From: Ulota crispa
Taxonomy: Eukaryota; Streptophyta; Bryopsida; Orthotrichales; Orthotrichaceae
Assembly (NCBI GenBank): GCA_963920765.1
Contig: OY987247.1
Coordinates: 4,526,001-4,590,000, forward strand
Reading direction: 5' to 3'
Length of the DNA: 64,000 nt
Below the pieces are notes generated by a model. That model did no database searches. It saw only the letters and a list, made by a program, of their open reading frames with translations, and was not told where the DNA came from. Below are positions 23,705 through 34,140 of this stretch, piece by piece. The position numbers were made by a program, and so were the translations under genes. Positions within the stretch are counted from its first letter, which is position 1. Each line of letters starts with the position of its first letter.

Positions 23705-23796
23705 CTGAAAATTGAGAATAGAGTGAACTGAAAATTGAGAATAGAGTGAACTGAAAATTGAGAATAGAGTGAACTGAAAATTGAGAATAGAGTGAA
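23705..23796. repeat. 23-bp tandem repeat, four copies
   Basis: CTGAAAATTGAGAATAGAG plus TGAA repeats four times with almost no divergence, so it is young. Confidence 0.85.
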
Positions 23797-23810
23797 GAAA
23801 GTGTGACTAT

Positions 23811-25023
23811 GGGTCTATTTGCACTTGGAGTTTCAAAAGAGCACCTTAAAAAAATAAGAGTGATCCCTGTAACACTAATATGGTGGTGGGCCTAGAGGAG
23901 GGTTGTTATGAAAGGAACCGGATTTTTAGAGAAAGCCATAAGTACTGGGAGTTCACATTTGTGCTTGTATATAAGTATTGCATTGCTCATAAAAGTGCCA
24001 ACGAGAAAAATTCAAGTATGGCGGGGGGAGAGGTTCACACATGTTTATGATTTTATAATCTGCAACACAAGTGCTTCACTTCATTGCTTCACTTGGTGGC
24101 TCCAATTCATTGCTCCTCTTCTCAATTCTACTTAGTTGCTCCACTTCTTTGTTTCAATACTTGAAATTCATGCCACTGCGCTGTTCCTTTATCTCCCTCT
24201 AGTTCAGGTCACAATTTGTTGTTCATGAGTAGTGCGTTTGAGGCAAACTTATGGACATTGACATTCAAGGTCGCGTACGCTGATTTCACACCCATGTTTT
24301 TGGAGGTAAGTTTTGCTTCCAGAGAGCTTGATGTCTGAAATTTGTAATTTCATAGGGTTGGATGGAATTGTGAGAAACGTCGCTTATAGGTGCAATAAAA
24401 TATTTTTTAGCCAATAATTTTCAAACTGCTATTTTGTATCTGAAGGCTAGAGCCCATATTAGGAAAGACCGCAGATAAATTTTTGGATACAGCTCTGGAA
24501 TCTTCACTTTGGGGGGCAATTACAACTATTAAAAATCTGCAAGTGCTGCCGAAATTATTGCACAATTCACAAACACTTTACATTTAGCGCCGCTCTTTCT
24601 CCTGCCGATGTTGATATCAACTTAGCTCCAGGGTTTTTTTTTTCATTTTTTAAGAAGTGCCAAAGTGGCGATTTAAAATGTTATAGTGGTTTCAACATTC
24701 ATCCACATATTGGATATAAAATATCACATTAGCACATATTACATGTTTATAATTTGGTTTTCATCCACAATTTGACAATTTCATCCAAGTTTTTTTTAAA
24801 ATTTGAAGCCTTTTTGGCAATTTCATTCAAGAAATCGTGTGTTTCTTTTTTCTATAGGCTTGGTACCAGTCAAAAAATTTGGTGCAATTTTGCCCCAAAG
24901 TGCCAGAAAAAAAACCTTGCTTGGCTCAGAGGGTAAGAGCAATCGTTGGTGCAAACGGGTGTGCCAAATATTGCAAGTCCACCGGTTTCTCTTCACTCCA
25001 TAGTACCAAGTGCAAATGGACCC
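23811..25023. mobile_element. 1.2 kb element with GGGTCYATTTGCACTTGG inverted ends
   Basis: The left end is GGGTCTATTTGCACTTGG and the right end is CCAAGTGCAAATGGACCC, an 18-bp inverted repeat with one mismatch. No transposase reading frame is visible between them. The target duplication is unclear, so the superfamily is not assigned. Confidence 0.65.
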
Positions 25024-25067
25024 TAAGTTACCCCTACTATAATGCTTTATAATACAGACAATAGATA

Positions 25068-25480
25068 TAGGGAATTGATATATGCACTCCGAGGGGTTGA
25101 TATTTGCACACCCCCCGCGGTAAATTTTAGATTTTCTACCATTATAAAGCTAAATTTGAGAATTTTGAATTTAGATTTAGACATAGAGATCATGATTTAG
25201 TCTAGAACCATAAAAAAAAGTTGCAATTCAACAACACCCAATGAAAAAGCTTTTTTTTACCAATAAAAATAAAAGCAACACTTTTCCTCCTAGCTAAACC
25301 ATTTCATTGGGTGTTATTGAATTGCAACTTTTTTTTATGGTTCTAGACTAAATCACGGTCTCTAAGTTCAAATTTGAATTCAAAATTCTCAAATTCAACT
25401 TTATGATGATAGAAATCTAAAACTTACCCTAGGGGGGTGTGCAAATATCAACCCCCCGATATGCATATATCAATTTCCTA
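25068..25480. repeat. Long hairpin element A
   Basis: Two near-complementary arms of roughly 190 bp. The left arm begins GGAATTGATATATGCA and continues GGGGTTGATATTTGCACACC; the right arm repeats these in reverse. The arms meet around a short poly-T centre. RNA from either strand would fold into one long stem. Confidence 0.75.
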
Positions 25481-25484
25481 AATA

Positions 25485-25858
25485 TAGGATCTTGATATTG
25501 CCACCCCCCTTTTTGATACTACCACCCCCCTCTATTACATCATTGTTTAGTTTTTAGTGGTTTGTGGGGACAATTTTTTTTTTGAATTTAGAATTAAATA
25601 TGTATCAAACTAAGTGACTTTTTGGTGGTGTTTTTCAATATGGTAAACAACAATCAATTTTTTTGATAAGAAAAGACAATAGAGTGATGTATTTTCTTAT
25701 AAAATTTTTTGATTGCTGTTTATCATATTGAAAAACACCACAAAAAAATCACTTGGTTTGATAAGTATTTAATTCTAAATTCAAAACAAATTGTCCCCAC
25801 AAACCACTAAAAACTAAACAATGATATAAAAGAGGGGGGTGGCAGTATCAAGACCCTA
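25485..25858. repeat. Long hairpin element B
   Basis: The left end TAGGATCTTGATATTGCCAC is matched by GTGGCAGTATCAAGACCCTA on the right, with arms of about 165 bp. It lies 5 bp from hairpin A and shares the end theme TTGATAT followed by a C-rich tract, so the two are probably related families. Confidence 0.75.
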
Positions 25859-25864
25859 GATATA

Positions 25865-26252
25865 AGGTAGTAGCATCCATAAGCGTTGCGTCCCCACGAC
25901 CTGACACTGGCAAGGCTAATCAATAAAAAAACAAATGGTTGTGGGTGATTGAGTGATGGTTATGAGTAATGAAGTGATGGTTGTGGGTGACTAGCATGAG
26001 GTTTGGAGTACCCATCTCACTATCTAAGAACCAACAAGTCTTGTTTTTAGCATCTCTTACACATGGTTCCTGCAATTTCAGTGATTTTGGATTTTGAAAA
26101 ATCTTTTTGAACAAATGCTTGCAATTGAAACCTTGAAATTGATGCCAATATTTTTGATTTCCATTTCCTATCTTACAATATTTTTTCAAAGTTAGTCAAT
26201 TGTTTTACCTACTCCAAAACCTTTATTTCCACGCTTATGGGTGCGCCTACCT
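25865..26252. repeat. AGGTAG-end MITE, reverse and uninterrupted copy
   Basis: TA-flanked. In reverse orientation it matches 45-824 without the inner element, so it shows the empty site (TTAG within GGTTCTTAGATAGTGAG). Confidence 0.75.
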
Positions 26253-27499
26253 TAGATGGTTCATTGCATGTGACGTGTCTGATTATATATGGATGAAAGT
26301 CACGCAAGGATGAAAGTCACGTAAGGATGAAAGCCGCGTATGCCTGAAAAACACATGTGGATGAAAAAATGAACATGTTAGAAATCCCGCATCTGGAATT
26401 CTGGATGGAAAGATTGCGTATGGAAGAAAAAATTACGTATGGATGGAAAGATTGCATATGGATGAAAATCACGTACAGATGGGAAGAGGAAAATCCGTCG
26501 TCGTCACTGCCCCGGCGACTGAGAAATAGCTTAGAAATGGTGTGCAGGGGCGTTTGGTTTGCTGAGGAGCTTGGTATCTTATCTCAGACTCGGTGGTCTC
26601 GGTTTCCTGGAGCGACAACAATCTTTGGATGTCCCTGGACGACCGAATCGCGAGCAAACCCTCGTCTCGTGAGAATATTTCAATCAAATTGGCGGAGATT
26701 GTAGTTATGATCGAAGAAACAAATTAGGGTTTGTGGTTGGTAGCTCGGGACGGCGTTCTGATGCAAACTCTTCGTCTTCTTCTTCTGCAATGACGATGCT
26801 GTTACCATAAAGTACCTGTAATTTCAAAGAAATCGAAGAATTGGCCGATTGGTGAGTTCCAGCCATTTTTTTGACGAAGTTTTGAGGTCTTGTATCGCAC
26901 AGGTTTTCATAATTCTGCTTTTTCTTATTCGTGGGTTTTTGGGAGGGTTAGGGTTTGGCAGCAGAGCGGGAGACGACAATGCTTGGTGACAATATGCTTG
27001 ACACGTGGACCTCTTCTGCTAGAGACAATTAATTGATCCAATTTCAATACAATCACTGTTACTCAAATGCAGTCAACAATATCGGGTTACTATCCAGCCA
27101 AATTTGGCTTCTTTTTTGAAGAACATTCTGCGAAGAGTTTGGAGTGATTCTTCTTGTTGGTAAACCCTGAAAATAGCCTTGAAAAGCTTAACTTCGGCTC
27201 ATCCATAGTATTGGAATAGGAAATGGGAATCTACCTTCATTAGGGGGTTCAAACATAAAATCTGGTGTACGAGTTTCTCACCTCACAGGATCCCCGCACA
27301 CACCAGTGAATTTGCAATTAGGGTTTTGTGCATAGGTCGGACGATTAAGGTTTTGTACACAAGTAGGGAGTTAGGGTTTTGTGCATAAATAGGATAATTG
27401 GGGTTTTGTGCACAAGTAGGGGGTCGGAGCGTGTGAGACACCAAATAGGATGGGCCGCGCAAAATTGAGTTTTTGAAGTTCACTCCTACAAGGTTAGGA
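26253..27499. repeat. Intergenic field with short degenerate repeats
   Basis: A GGATGAAAGTCACG motif repeats irregularly over 26285-26480. An AGGGTTTTGTGCATAAGTAGG-like phrase repeats over 27310-27425. No gene is supported. Confidence 0.4.
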
Positions 27500-27628
27500 G
27501 TGGATTCCACTCACCTCGTTGTTCACTAGTGGAGTCATCAAGGTGGATTCCACTCACCTCGTTGTTCACTAGTGGAGTCATCAAGGTGGATTCCACTCAC
27601 CTCGTTGTTCACTAGTGGAGTCATCAAG
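27500..27628. repeat. 43-bp tandem repeat, three copies
   Basis: A unit beginning GTGGATTCCACTCACCTCG occurs at 27500, 27543 and 27586 with no visible divergence. Each unit contains the inverted pair GTGGATTCCAC and CTAGTGGAG. Confidence 0.9.
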
Positions 27629-27727
27629 GTGAATTGCGACGTGAGTCACATGAAAAAGTTGATGTTTGAAGCCCCTTATTATCAATCTGCTGTAGTGGTA
27701 ATTCGGAGACTTTGGGCGAGCAGAGCT

Positions 27728-27852
27728 ATGGCGATGACGATCATCTTTATGCGTTCTGGAGTGTGTAACTATTGGAATTGGAAAACCACGCTCCCTGTCC
27801 CGGCGCTCAATTTTCAGAGTTATGCATCGCCAGAACTGTCCAGTACTTGTCG
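27728..27852 (+). other. Possible alternative first exon for the NDUFA2-like gene
   Basis: An ATG frame (MAMTIIFMRSGVCNYWNW...) ends at TGTCG|GTAAGT in phase 2, the same phase as NDUFA2 exon 1. It could therefore splice in frame to the exon at 29567. The peptide has no acidic residue before Glu36 and could act as a targeting sequence. Homology was not recognised, so this is weak. Confidence 0.25.
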
Positions 27853-27978
27853 GTAAGTAAACTCTGGCAAAACCTCACAAAATATTACAAAATATTGAGT
27901 AACTTTGGATTGCATTGCTGCTGCTTCTGCTGCAATGGTGTTTGACAGGCAGGAGAGTATCTTTGTATTTATTTAGTA

Positions 27979-28549
27979 CTTCCTCTGTCCCTCTAAAAAC
28001 TTCCAAAGCTTTCTTGCAAAGGACGAACTGTGTTTTTAGTCTTTGTGCTAGTGACACATGCATTCCAGAATCTATATACCATCTACTAAATGTATGCAAA
28101 ATCTTCAGTTTTTTGATGTCATTGTTTACTCACCCAAATTCCATGCAAAAAGTACCATATTTGTACATAGTTTGTGAATTTCTAATTATTTTAGTCTGTG
28201 TGTTAGTGACATGAGCATTCTAGAATTGATATACCATCTATCAAATGTATGCAAAATCTCTAGCTTGCTTTTGTGTTGCTGTTTGGGCACCCAAATTCCA
28301 TGCAAAAAGTACCATATTTGTGCAAGCTGCCAGCTCCTTATTTATTGATGATTCAAAGATTAGTAGCAACAATGGTACCTCATATGGACAAGGCCAAGCT
28401 TGCTGAATGCTCTCTAATTGCTTAACTTGCGCCCATGAGATCATTGAACATGGCAAATGCTTTCTCAGCATTTGAATTCAGCAAAAAGCAGCTTTTTAGT
28501 GGTACAAGAAATGTGTCTGATTTGGAGCTTTTTAGAGGGACAGAGGGAA
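27979..28549. repeat. CTCCCTCTGTCCC-family MITE with internal duplication
   Basis: The ends read CTTCCTCTGTCCCTCTAAAA and TTTTTAGAGGGACAGAGGGA and are flanked by TA. A segment with ATACCATCTA...AAATGTATGCAAAATCT occurs twice inside, making this copy longer than the other two. Confidence 0.75.
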
Positions 28550-28712
28550 TATGTGCTTGGAATGAATGTTGGAAGTGGTTGTGATGGGGGCTGAGTGGGC
28601 TGAAGCAGGGGGGAGCAGGAGAAGCCCTGTTCCGCGAAGCATTTTGTGGCTTGAATTTGGTGCCGGAATCCTTTGCATAGTTTCCGTGTTGAAATTCGGA
28701 CGACAGGCAACC

Positions 28713-29673
28713 ATGTCGTGGCGAGGGAAACTGTCGCAAGTGGTGCAGGAGCTTCGGATCCACTGCTGCCAGTACTCGCCCGCGTCCACTGTCACTCGGT
28801 ATTTTCACTACCGCCCTTCACTCTCATCATCTCTTTCGATTCTCATCTTTTGTAGAGATCCTTTGTAGAAATCACTTGTTTGATCTTTTTATAACTTTAT
28901 CTCGAATTGCTTCGGGTTGTAGAGAGAGACTCACTCATGAGCTATGTCTTGAGTTTGATATTTAGGGTTTTGGCTTTGAAAAGAATGTGGTGCGCTTTCG
29001 ATTCCCATCCTTTGTAGGGATCCTTTGTAGAGATCACGTGTTTGATCATTCTATAATTTTATCTCAAATTGCTTCGGGTTGTAGAGAGAGACTCACTCAT
29101 GAGCTACGTCCTGAATTTGAATTTAGGGTTTTGGCTATGGAAGCAATGTGGTGCGCTTTCGATTCCCATCCTTTGTAGAGATCACTTATTTGATCATTGT
29201 ATATTTTTATCTCAAATTGCTTCGGGTTGTAGGGAGAGACTCACTCATTAGCTACGTCCTGATTTTGAAGGGTTTTGGCTATGGAAGCAATGTGGTGCGC
29301 TTCTTTAGGTTTCTGAGACTCTTTAGGTTGTAGGTGCACGTTATTTGTTTTTCATCTCGTTTCAAGACTCGTTGTTTGATTATTCTGGATATTTCTTTTC
29401 AGATTAATGTTCGGTTCCGTCATTTTTACTGCCTGAATTTGAAGTTAGGGTTTTCGAAAGCAATGTAGGCGCGTTTAGTTAAGTTATTCTGAGATTCTTT
29501 AGGCTCTATGCTTTGTTATAATTTCTGGTTTTTTCTTTTTTTCTTTTTTTTTTCTTTTTCTGGCAGGAATTTTATTCAAAGGAGCTATGCTGACTTGAAT
29601 GCCCTGAACCCGACGTTGCCTATTCTGATCCGTGAGTGCAGCGGTGTACAGCCCCGTATCTGGGCTCGTTATG
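28713..29673 (+). CDS. NDUFA2: NDUFA2 (complex I B8 subunit), last exon not found
   Basis: An accessory subunit of mitochondrial NADH dehydrogenase with a thioredoxin-like fold. Exon 1 (28713-28798) encodes [20 protein letters not shown] and exon 2 (29567-29673) encodes [18 protein letters not shown] and [11 protein letters not shown]. Both are close to plant NDUFA2, including the conserved CQ..SPAS and IREC segments. The family continues for about 33 more residues after WARY, but no such exon is seen in the next kilobases. Instead, the next in-phase exon (30217) belongs to FAD synthetase. Intron 1 holds a 161-bp tandem triplication. The gene is either truncated here or part of a chimera; a full copy may exist elsewhere in the genome. 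Confidence 0.8.
28833..29316. repeat. 161-bp tandem triplication in NDUFA2 intron 1
   Basis: Units start at 28833, 28994 and 29155 (CTTTCGATTCCCATCCTTTG). Each contains TTGCTTCGGGTTGTAG and ACTCACTCATGAGCTA. The last unit is shorter. Confidence 0.8.
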
Positions 29674-29745
29674 GTAAGTGCCAGCTCCAATTCCTTTTGT
29701 CAGCCCTTGAATGTCTTGAATAAAACTTAGATGTGCTGTAATATA

Positions 29746-30156
29746 CTCCTTCTGTCCCTCTAAAAAAGCTCCACATCAGACACATTTCTTGTACCACTAA
29801 AATAGAAGCTCCCTTTTGCTGATTTCAAATGCTGAGAGAGCATTTGCCATGTTCAATGATCTCATGGGGGGCAAGTTTAAGCGATTAGAGAGCATTCCTC
29901 TCCTAGCAAGCTTGGCCTTGCCCATATGAGGTACCATTGTTGCTACTAATCTTTAAATCATCAATAATGAGGAGCTAGCAGCATGCACAAATATGGTACT
30001 TTTTGCATGGAATTTGGGCGCCTAAATGGCAACATCAAAACTGGAGATTCTGCATAGATGGTATATTGACTCTAGAATGCATGTGTCGCTAGACTTAAAA
30101 CACAGTTAATCCTTTTGCAAGGAAGCTTTTTGGACGTTTTAGAGGGACAGAGGGAG
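29746..30156. repeat. CTCCCTCTGTCCC-family MITE before the FAD synthetase exon
   Basis: TA-flanked, starting CTCCTTCTGTCCCTCTAAAA and ending TTTTAGAGGGACAGAGGGAG. It fills most of the gap between the NDUFA2 exon 2 donor and the FAD synthetase exon acceptor. Confidence 0.8.
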
Positions 30157-30216
30157 TAGTTAGTTTCACTCTGACCTCTTGAAGCGGATTTCTCAGCAAT
30201 GTTGCACTGAATGCAG

Positions 30217-30740
30217 GAGCCAATTATCGGTTTGGGTACAAGGCAGCAGGTGATGCCTCGGACTTGGTACGTCTTTGTCAAGAGCATGGCTTGCAATCAG
30301 CAATTGTGAATCCAGTGATGGATGAGGCCATAGTAACAGACGGTGCTGCAGCACCGGTTTTGATTGATGACAGTAGCTGTCGAGAGAAAGGGCAGGTGTC
30401 AACAACGCGAGTGCGCAAGGCTCTAGCAAATGGAGACATGACTCGAGTTGCAGAGCTTCTTGGTCGAAATCATAGACTAGTTCTTCAACCAGATAATTAT
30501 GAGGTACATGGCAATTGTATCACTATCCCTCTCTCTTGTGCACTGAATCAACCCCCTAGAATAGGTTCTTACGAATGTAGTTTTATTCTTGAGAACGTGG
30601 ACTCCAGGTCCTTCGTAACAGCAGCAGGGCATGTAAGGATAGATGAGGATTTCGTTTCATTAGTTTTGCAAGGGCCTCATGTGACTTGTTTGCTTCTTTT
30701 TATACAATGTGCGTCGCTTGTAAATTGCAGAAAGATATAG
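30217..30740 (+). CDS. RIBF: Plastid-type FAD synthetase (RIBF), C-terminal half only
   Basis: RIBF enzymes join ATP and FMN to make FAD. This exon encodes the second half: NYRFGYKAAGDASDLV, STTRVRKALANGDMTRV and ELLGRNHRLVLQ, then a region matching the end of plant RIBF (ALNQPPRIGSYECSFIL). The N-terminal nucleotide-binding part, with the GKFDALHIGH-type motif, is absent from the preceding 3 kb. The exon opens at a good acceptor (AATGCAG|GA) in phase 1, matching the NDUFA2 exon 2 donor. Reading straight on, the frame stops at 30740. A donor at 30633 (GGGCAT|GTAAGG) would instead join in phase 0 to the exon at 30731. Activity as an FAD synthetase is unlikely without the N-terminal half. Confidence 0.8.
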
Positions 30741-33700
30741 TGGAGCGTTTCTGGGTGCATCCGAAGACTTTATCATTGGGCGATGCCCATCATATGAATC
30801 CCACGCACAACCAATCTGGAAGCCATGCCTACCGGTAGTATTATATTTTGCTCCTGTTGTGAAATTTAATTCATCCTTGGCTTAGTATATCACCAAGCAG
30901 CAGGCAGATATAATTTACTCATGTCATTGCTTTTGATCTGTTTAATTGTTTTTCCAAAAACAGTCAGTATTCTAATTTTGAATTGATTAGAGGTGTGTGA
31001 ATGAAACAGGTGTTTCAGCAGCAGTGGAAATGCAAACTTCAATGGACCATCAAAAGGTGACAAGGTATTTCTTCATACATTCAAGGATGAGGAGACGGTG
31101 GTTAGACAGGGTAGAGCAGTGGATGTGGTACAGTGTTTAGAACAAGGAGGCGTTCAAGTTAGTTACTCTGATTACTTGAAAATGCTGAAAAGATGTATCG
31201 AGGTTAATGACTTGGTGGCAGGCAGGCTGGTGCACAAGCATATTATCCAACATCGCATATTGCCAGACCAATACACAGTCAATGCATTGGTTAACATGTA
31301 CATACAGTGTGGAAGTTTGGAAGAAGCACGGGAAGCGTTTGACCGTTTGGAAAGAACTGTGCATTCATGGAACGCCATTATTGTAGGTTATGCCCAGGAT
31401 GGCCATGTTGAAAGATCCTTCAGTTTACTTCGGCAGATGCAGCAGGAGGGCCTTAATCCAGATAGAACTACTTTCATGACCTTTCTGAATACTTGCAAAA
31501 CTCCAGGCGCCTTGGAGTGGGGCAGGGAAGTTCATGTCCAAGCTACGAAAGCTGGACTTCTCTCTGACGTCAGAGTGAGCAACTGTGTAATGAATATGTA
31601 TGCGAAGTGTGGCAGTGTTGAGGAAGCACGAAAAGTTTTTGATGGAATGGAGGGAAAGACCGTTGTTTCTTGGACTATGATGATTGGGGGTTATGCTGAA
31701 AGTGGCCGTAGTCATGCTGCTTTTGATATGTTTCAGAGAATGCAGCAGGACGGTGTAGAGCCGAACCTGATTACATACATGTGCGTTTTGAATGCCTTCT
31801 CGACTCCCGCAGCCTTGGAGTGGGGCAAAGCAGTTCATGCTCACATAACCAGAGCTGGACACGAATCGAACACAGTAGTTGGAACTGCCCTGGTGAAGAT
31901 GTACGCCAAATGTGGCAGCTACAAGGATTGTCGTAAAGTCTTTGAAAAGTTGGTTAATCGAGATCTTATTGCGTGGAACACGATGATTGGAGGACTGGCG
32001 GAAGGGGGCAGTTGGGGAGAGGCTTCTGAAGTTTATCACCAGATGCAAAGAGAAGGGATAACGCCAAACAAAGGTACGTACGTGAGTGTCATAAATGCTT
32101 GCGACAATTCAGCAGCCCTGCACTGGGGCAAGGAAATTCATTCTCGGGTGGTCAAAGCCGGTTTCATGTCTGATGTGAGCGTAGCAAACGCCCTCATTAG
32201 CATGTATGCAAGATGCGGAAGCATTAAAGATGCGCGTCTTGTTTTTGATAAAATGGTGAGAAGAGATGTCATTTCCTGGACTGCAATGATTGGAGGCCTT
32301 GCCAAGAGTGATCTGAGCACAGAAGCCTGGGCAGTATATCAGGAGATGCAACAAGCAGGTGTGGAACCAAACAGGGTGACCTATATGAGCATCTTGGATG
32401 CCTGTTCCAGTCCAGCAGCGTTGGACTGGGGGAAGAGAGTGCATCGTCAAATCATGGACGCTGGCCTGGCCGCGGATACTCAGGTGGGAAATACCCTGGT
32501 GAATATGTATTCCGCGTGTGGCAGTGTCCTGGATGCTCGTCAAGTGTTCGACAGAATGAGCAAGCGGGATGTTGTGACCTGCAACGCTATGATTGGCGGA
32601 TATGCAGGGCATAATCAAGGGAAGGAGGCGCTGAAACTATTGTATAGGATGGAGGGAGAAGGCCTGCAGCCTGACAAAGTCACCTATATAAACATGCTGA
32701 GTGCATGTGCAAACGCGGGATCTCTAGAGTGGGCGGGGGAGATGCATTCGCTAGCGGCGAAGGATGGCTGGCTGTCGGACACGAGCGTTGCGAACGCGCT
32801 CGTGAGTACGTACGCCAAGTGTGGGAGCATCGGGGATGCGCAACGGGTGTTCGAGCAAATGAGCAAGCGCAATGTCATCTCGTGGAACGCCATCATCGGT
32901 GGGCTTGCGCTGCATGGACGAGGGCCCGAGGCCGTGCATCTGTTCCATACAATGAAACGGGAAGGGGTCAAGCCAGACGCGGTGACATTCGTCAGCGTCC
33001 TCTCAGCGTGCAGCCACGCAGGCCTTTTGGAAGAAGGCCGCCGCATCTTTTCCAGCATGGCTCAAGACTTTGGCGTGCCACCAACAATTGAGCACTACGG
33101 GTGCATGGTGGACCTGCTGGGCCGTGCCGGGCAAGTCGATGAAGCAGAAGCGCTCATGGAGAGGATGCCCTGGCAAGCGAACACCAAGATTCTGGGAGCC
33201 TTGCTGGGTGCTTGTCGAAGTCACGGCAACATTCTCGTGGCGGAGCGCGCGGCGGAATGCAGTCTGAAGCTGGACCCCGACAATGCCGCTGTGTACGTGG
33301 CGCTGGCCCATCTGTATGCATCCGCGGGGATGTGGGAGTCGGCAACGAAGACGAGGCAAGCCAATTTTGGGCTAGCAATCTTATTACAAAATGTGGGCAA
33401 TTTAAAAATTTAAACCATGAGTGATTGGTTAACTCATAAATGCCACTAACTTGATTCAAAGTAAAGCTTCAGTTTAAACCACTTTCTGCATGTACCCCTC
33501 TCTCCACTCTATGCATGTACCCCTTTCTCCCCTATAAAAGGACAAACAGGTCACTTGAAGTTGCACCATGACACTCTCTCTCAACCAATCTCTATTCTTG
33601 GTTATGTATTCTATTCTTGGTTATATTCTTCTATATATAGAAAATGTTGTGTTCTATTATTTATAATGATGCCCAATAATGATAACATTATCCCACAGGC

Positions 33701-34140
33701 GACTGATGGAGCAGCGAGGCATCACCAAGGAGCCTGGTCGAAGCTGGATTGCAGTGGATGGCCGTGTGCATTCCTTTGTGGCGGCAGATCGGTCCCATGC
33801 ACAGGCCGACGCCATCTATGCGGAGCTGGACCGGTTAATCCTGCAGATGAGGAGGCACGGGTATGCCCCGGACACACGGCTGGTGCTGCACGACGTGGCC
33901 CATCGCCAGAAGGAAGAGGCCGTGTGTCACCACAGTGAGAAGCTGGCCATTGCGTATGGGCTGCTCAGCACGCCCCCCGGGTCCCCCATTCGCATCTTCA
34001 AAAACCTTCGTGTTTGTGCCGACTGCCATTCCGCCTCCAAGTTCATCTCTCGCATCGTCGGGCGTGACATCGTGGCCCGGGACGCTACCCGGTTTCATCA
34101 TTTCCGGGATGGAGTCTGCTCTTGTGGAGACTACTGGTAA
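30707..34140 (+). CDS. PLS-DYW pentatricopeptide protein, organelle C-to-U editing factor
   Basis: A sequence-specific RNA-binding protein whose DYW domain deaminates cytidine in organelle transcripts. Exons: 30707-30834, 31010-33355 and 33699-34140, giving 971 residues if translation starts at ATG 30707; the 5' end is uncertain. About sixteen 35-residue PPR repeats (WNAMIGGY and VNMYAKCGS patterns) lead into the E region ([12 protein letters not shown]) and [10 protein letters not shown]. The DYW domain is complete: catalytic HSE, CADC, HHF and final CSCGDYW. The last intron (33356-33698) has a GC donor, AG|GCAAGC; only this border rebuilds [16 protein letters not shown]. Closest in style to moss editing factors (established family; exact orthologue not assigned). 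Its first exon overlaps the end of the FAD synthetase frame. Confidence 0.93.

Noticed and set aside
31425-33359. Long minus-strand frames opposite the PPR gene
   Set aside because: Antisense shadows produced by the repetitive PPR coding sequence.
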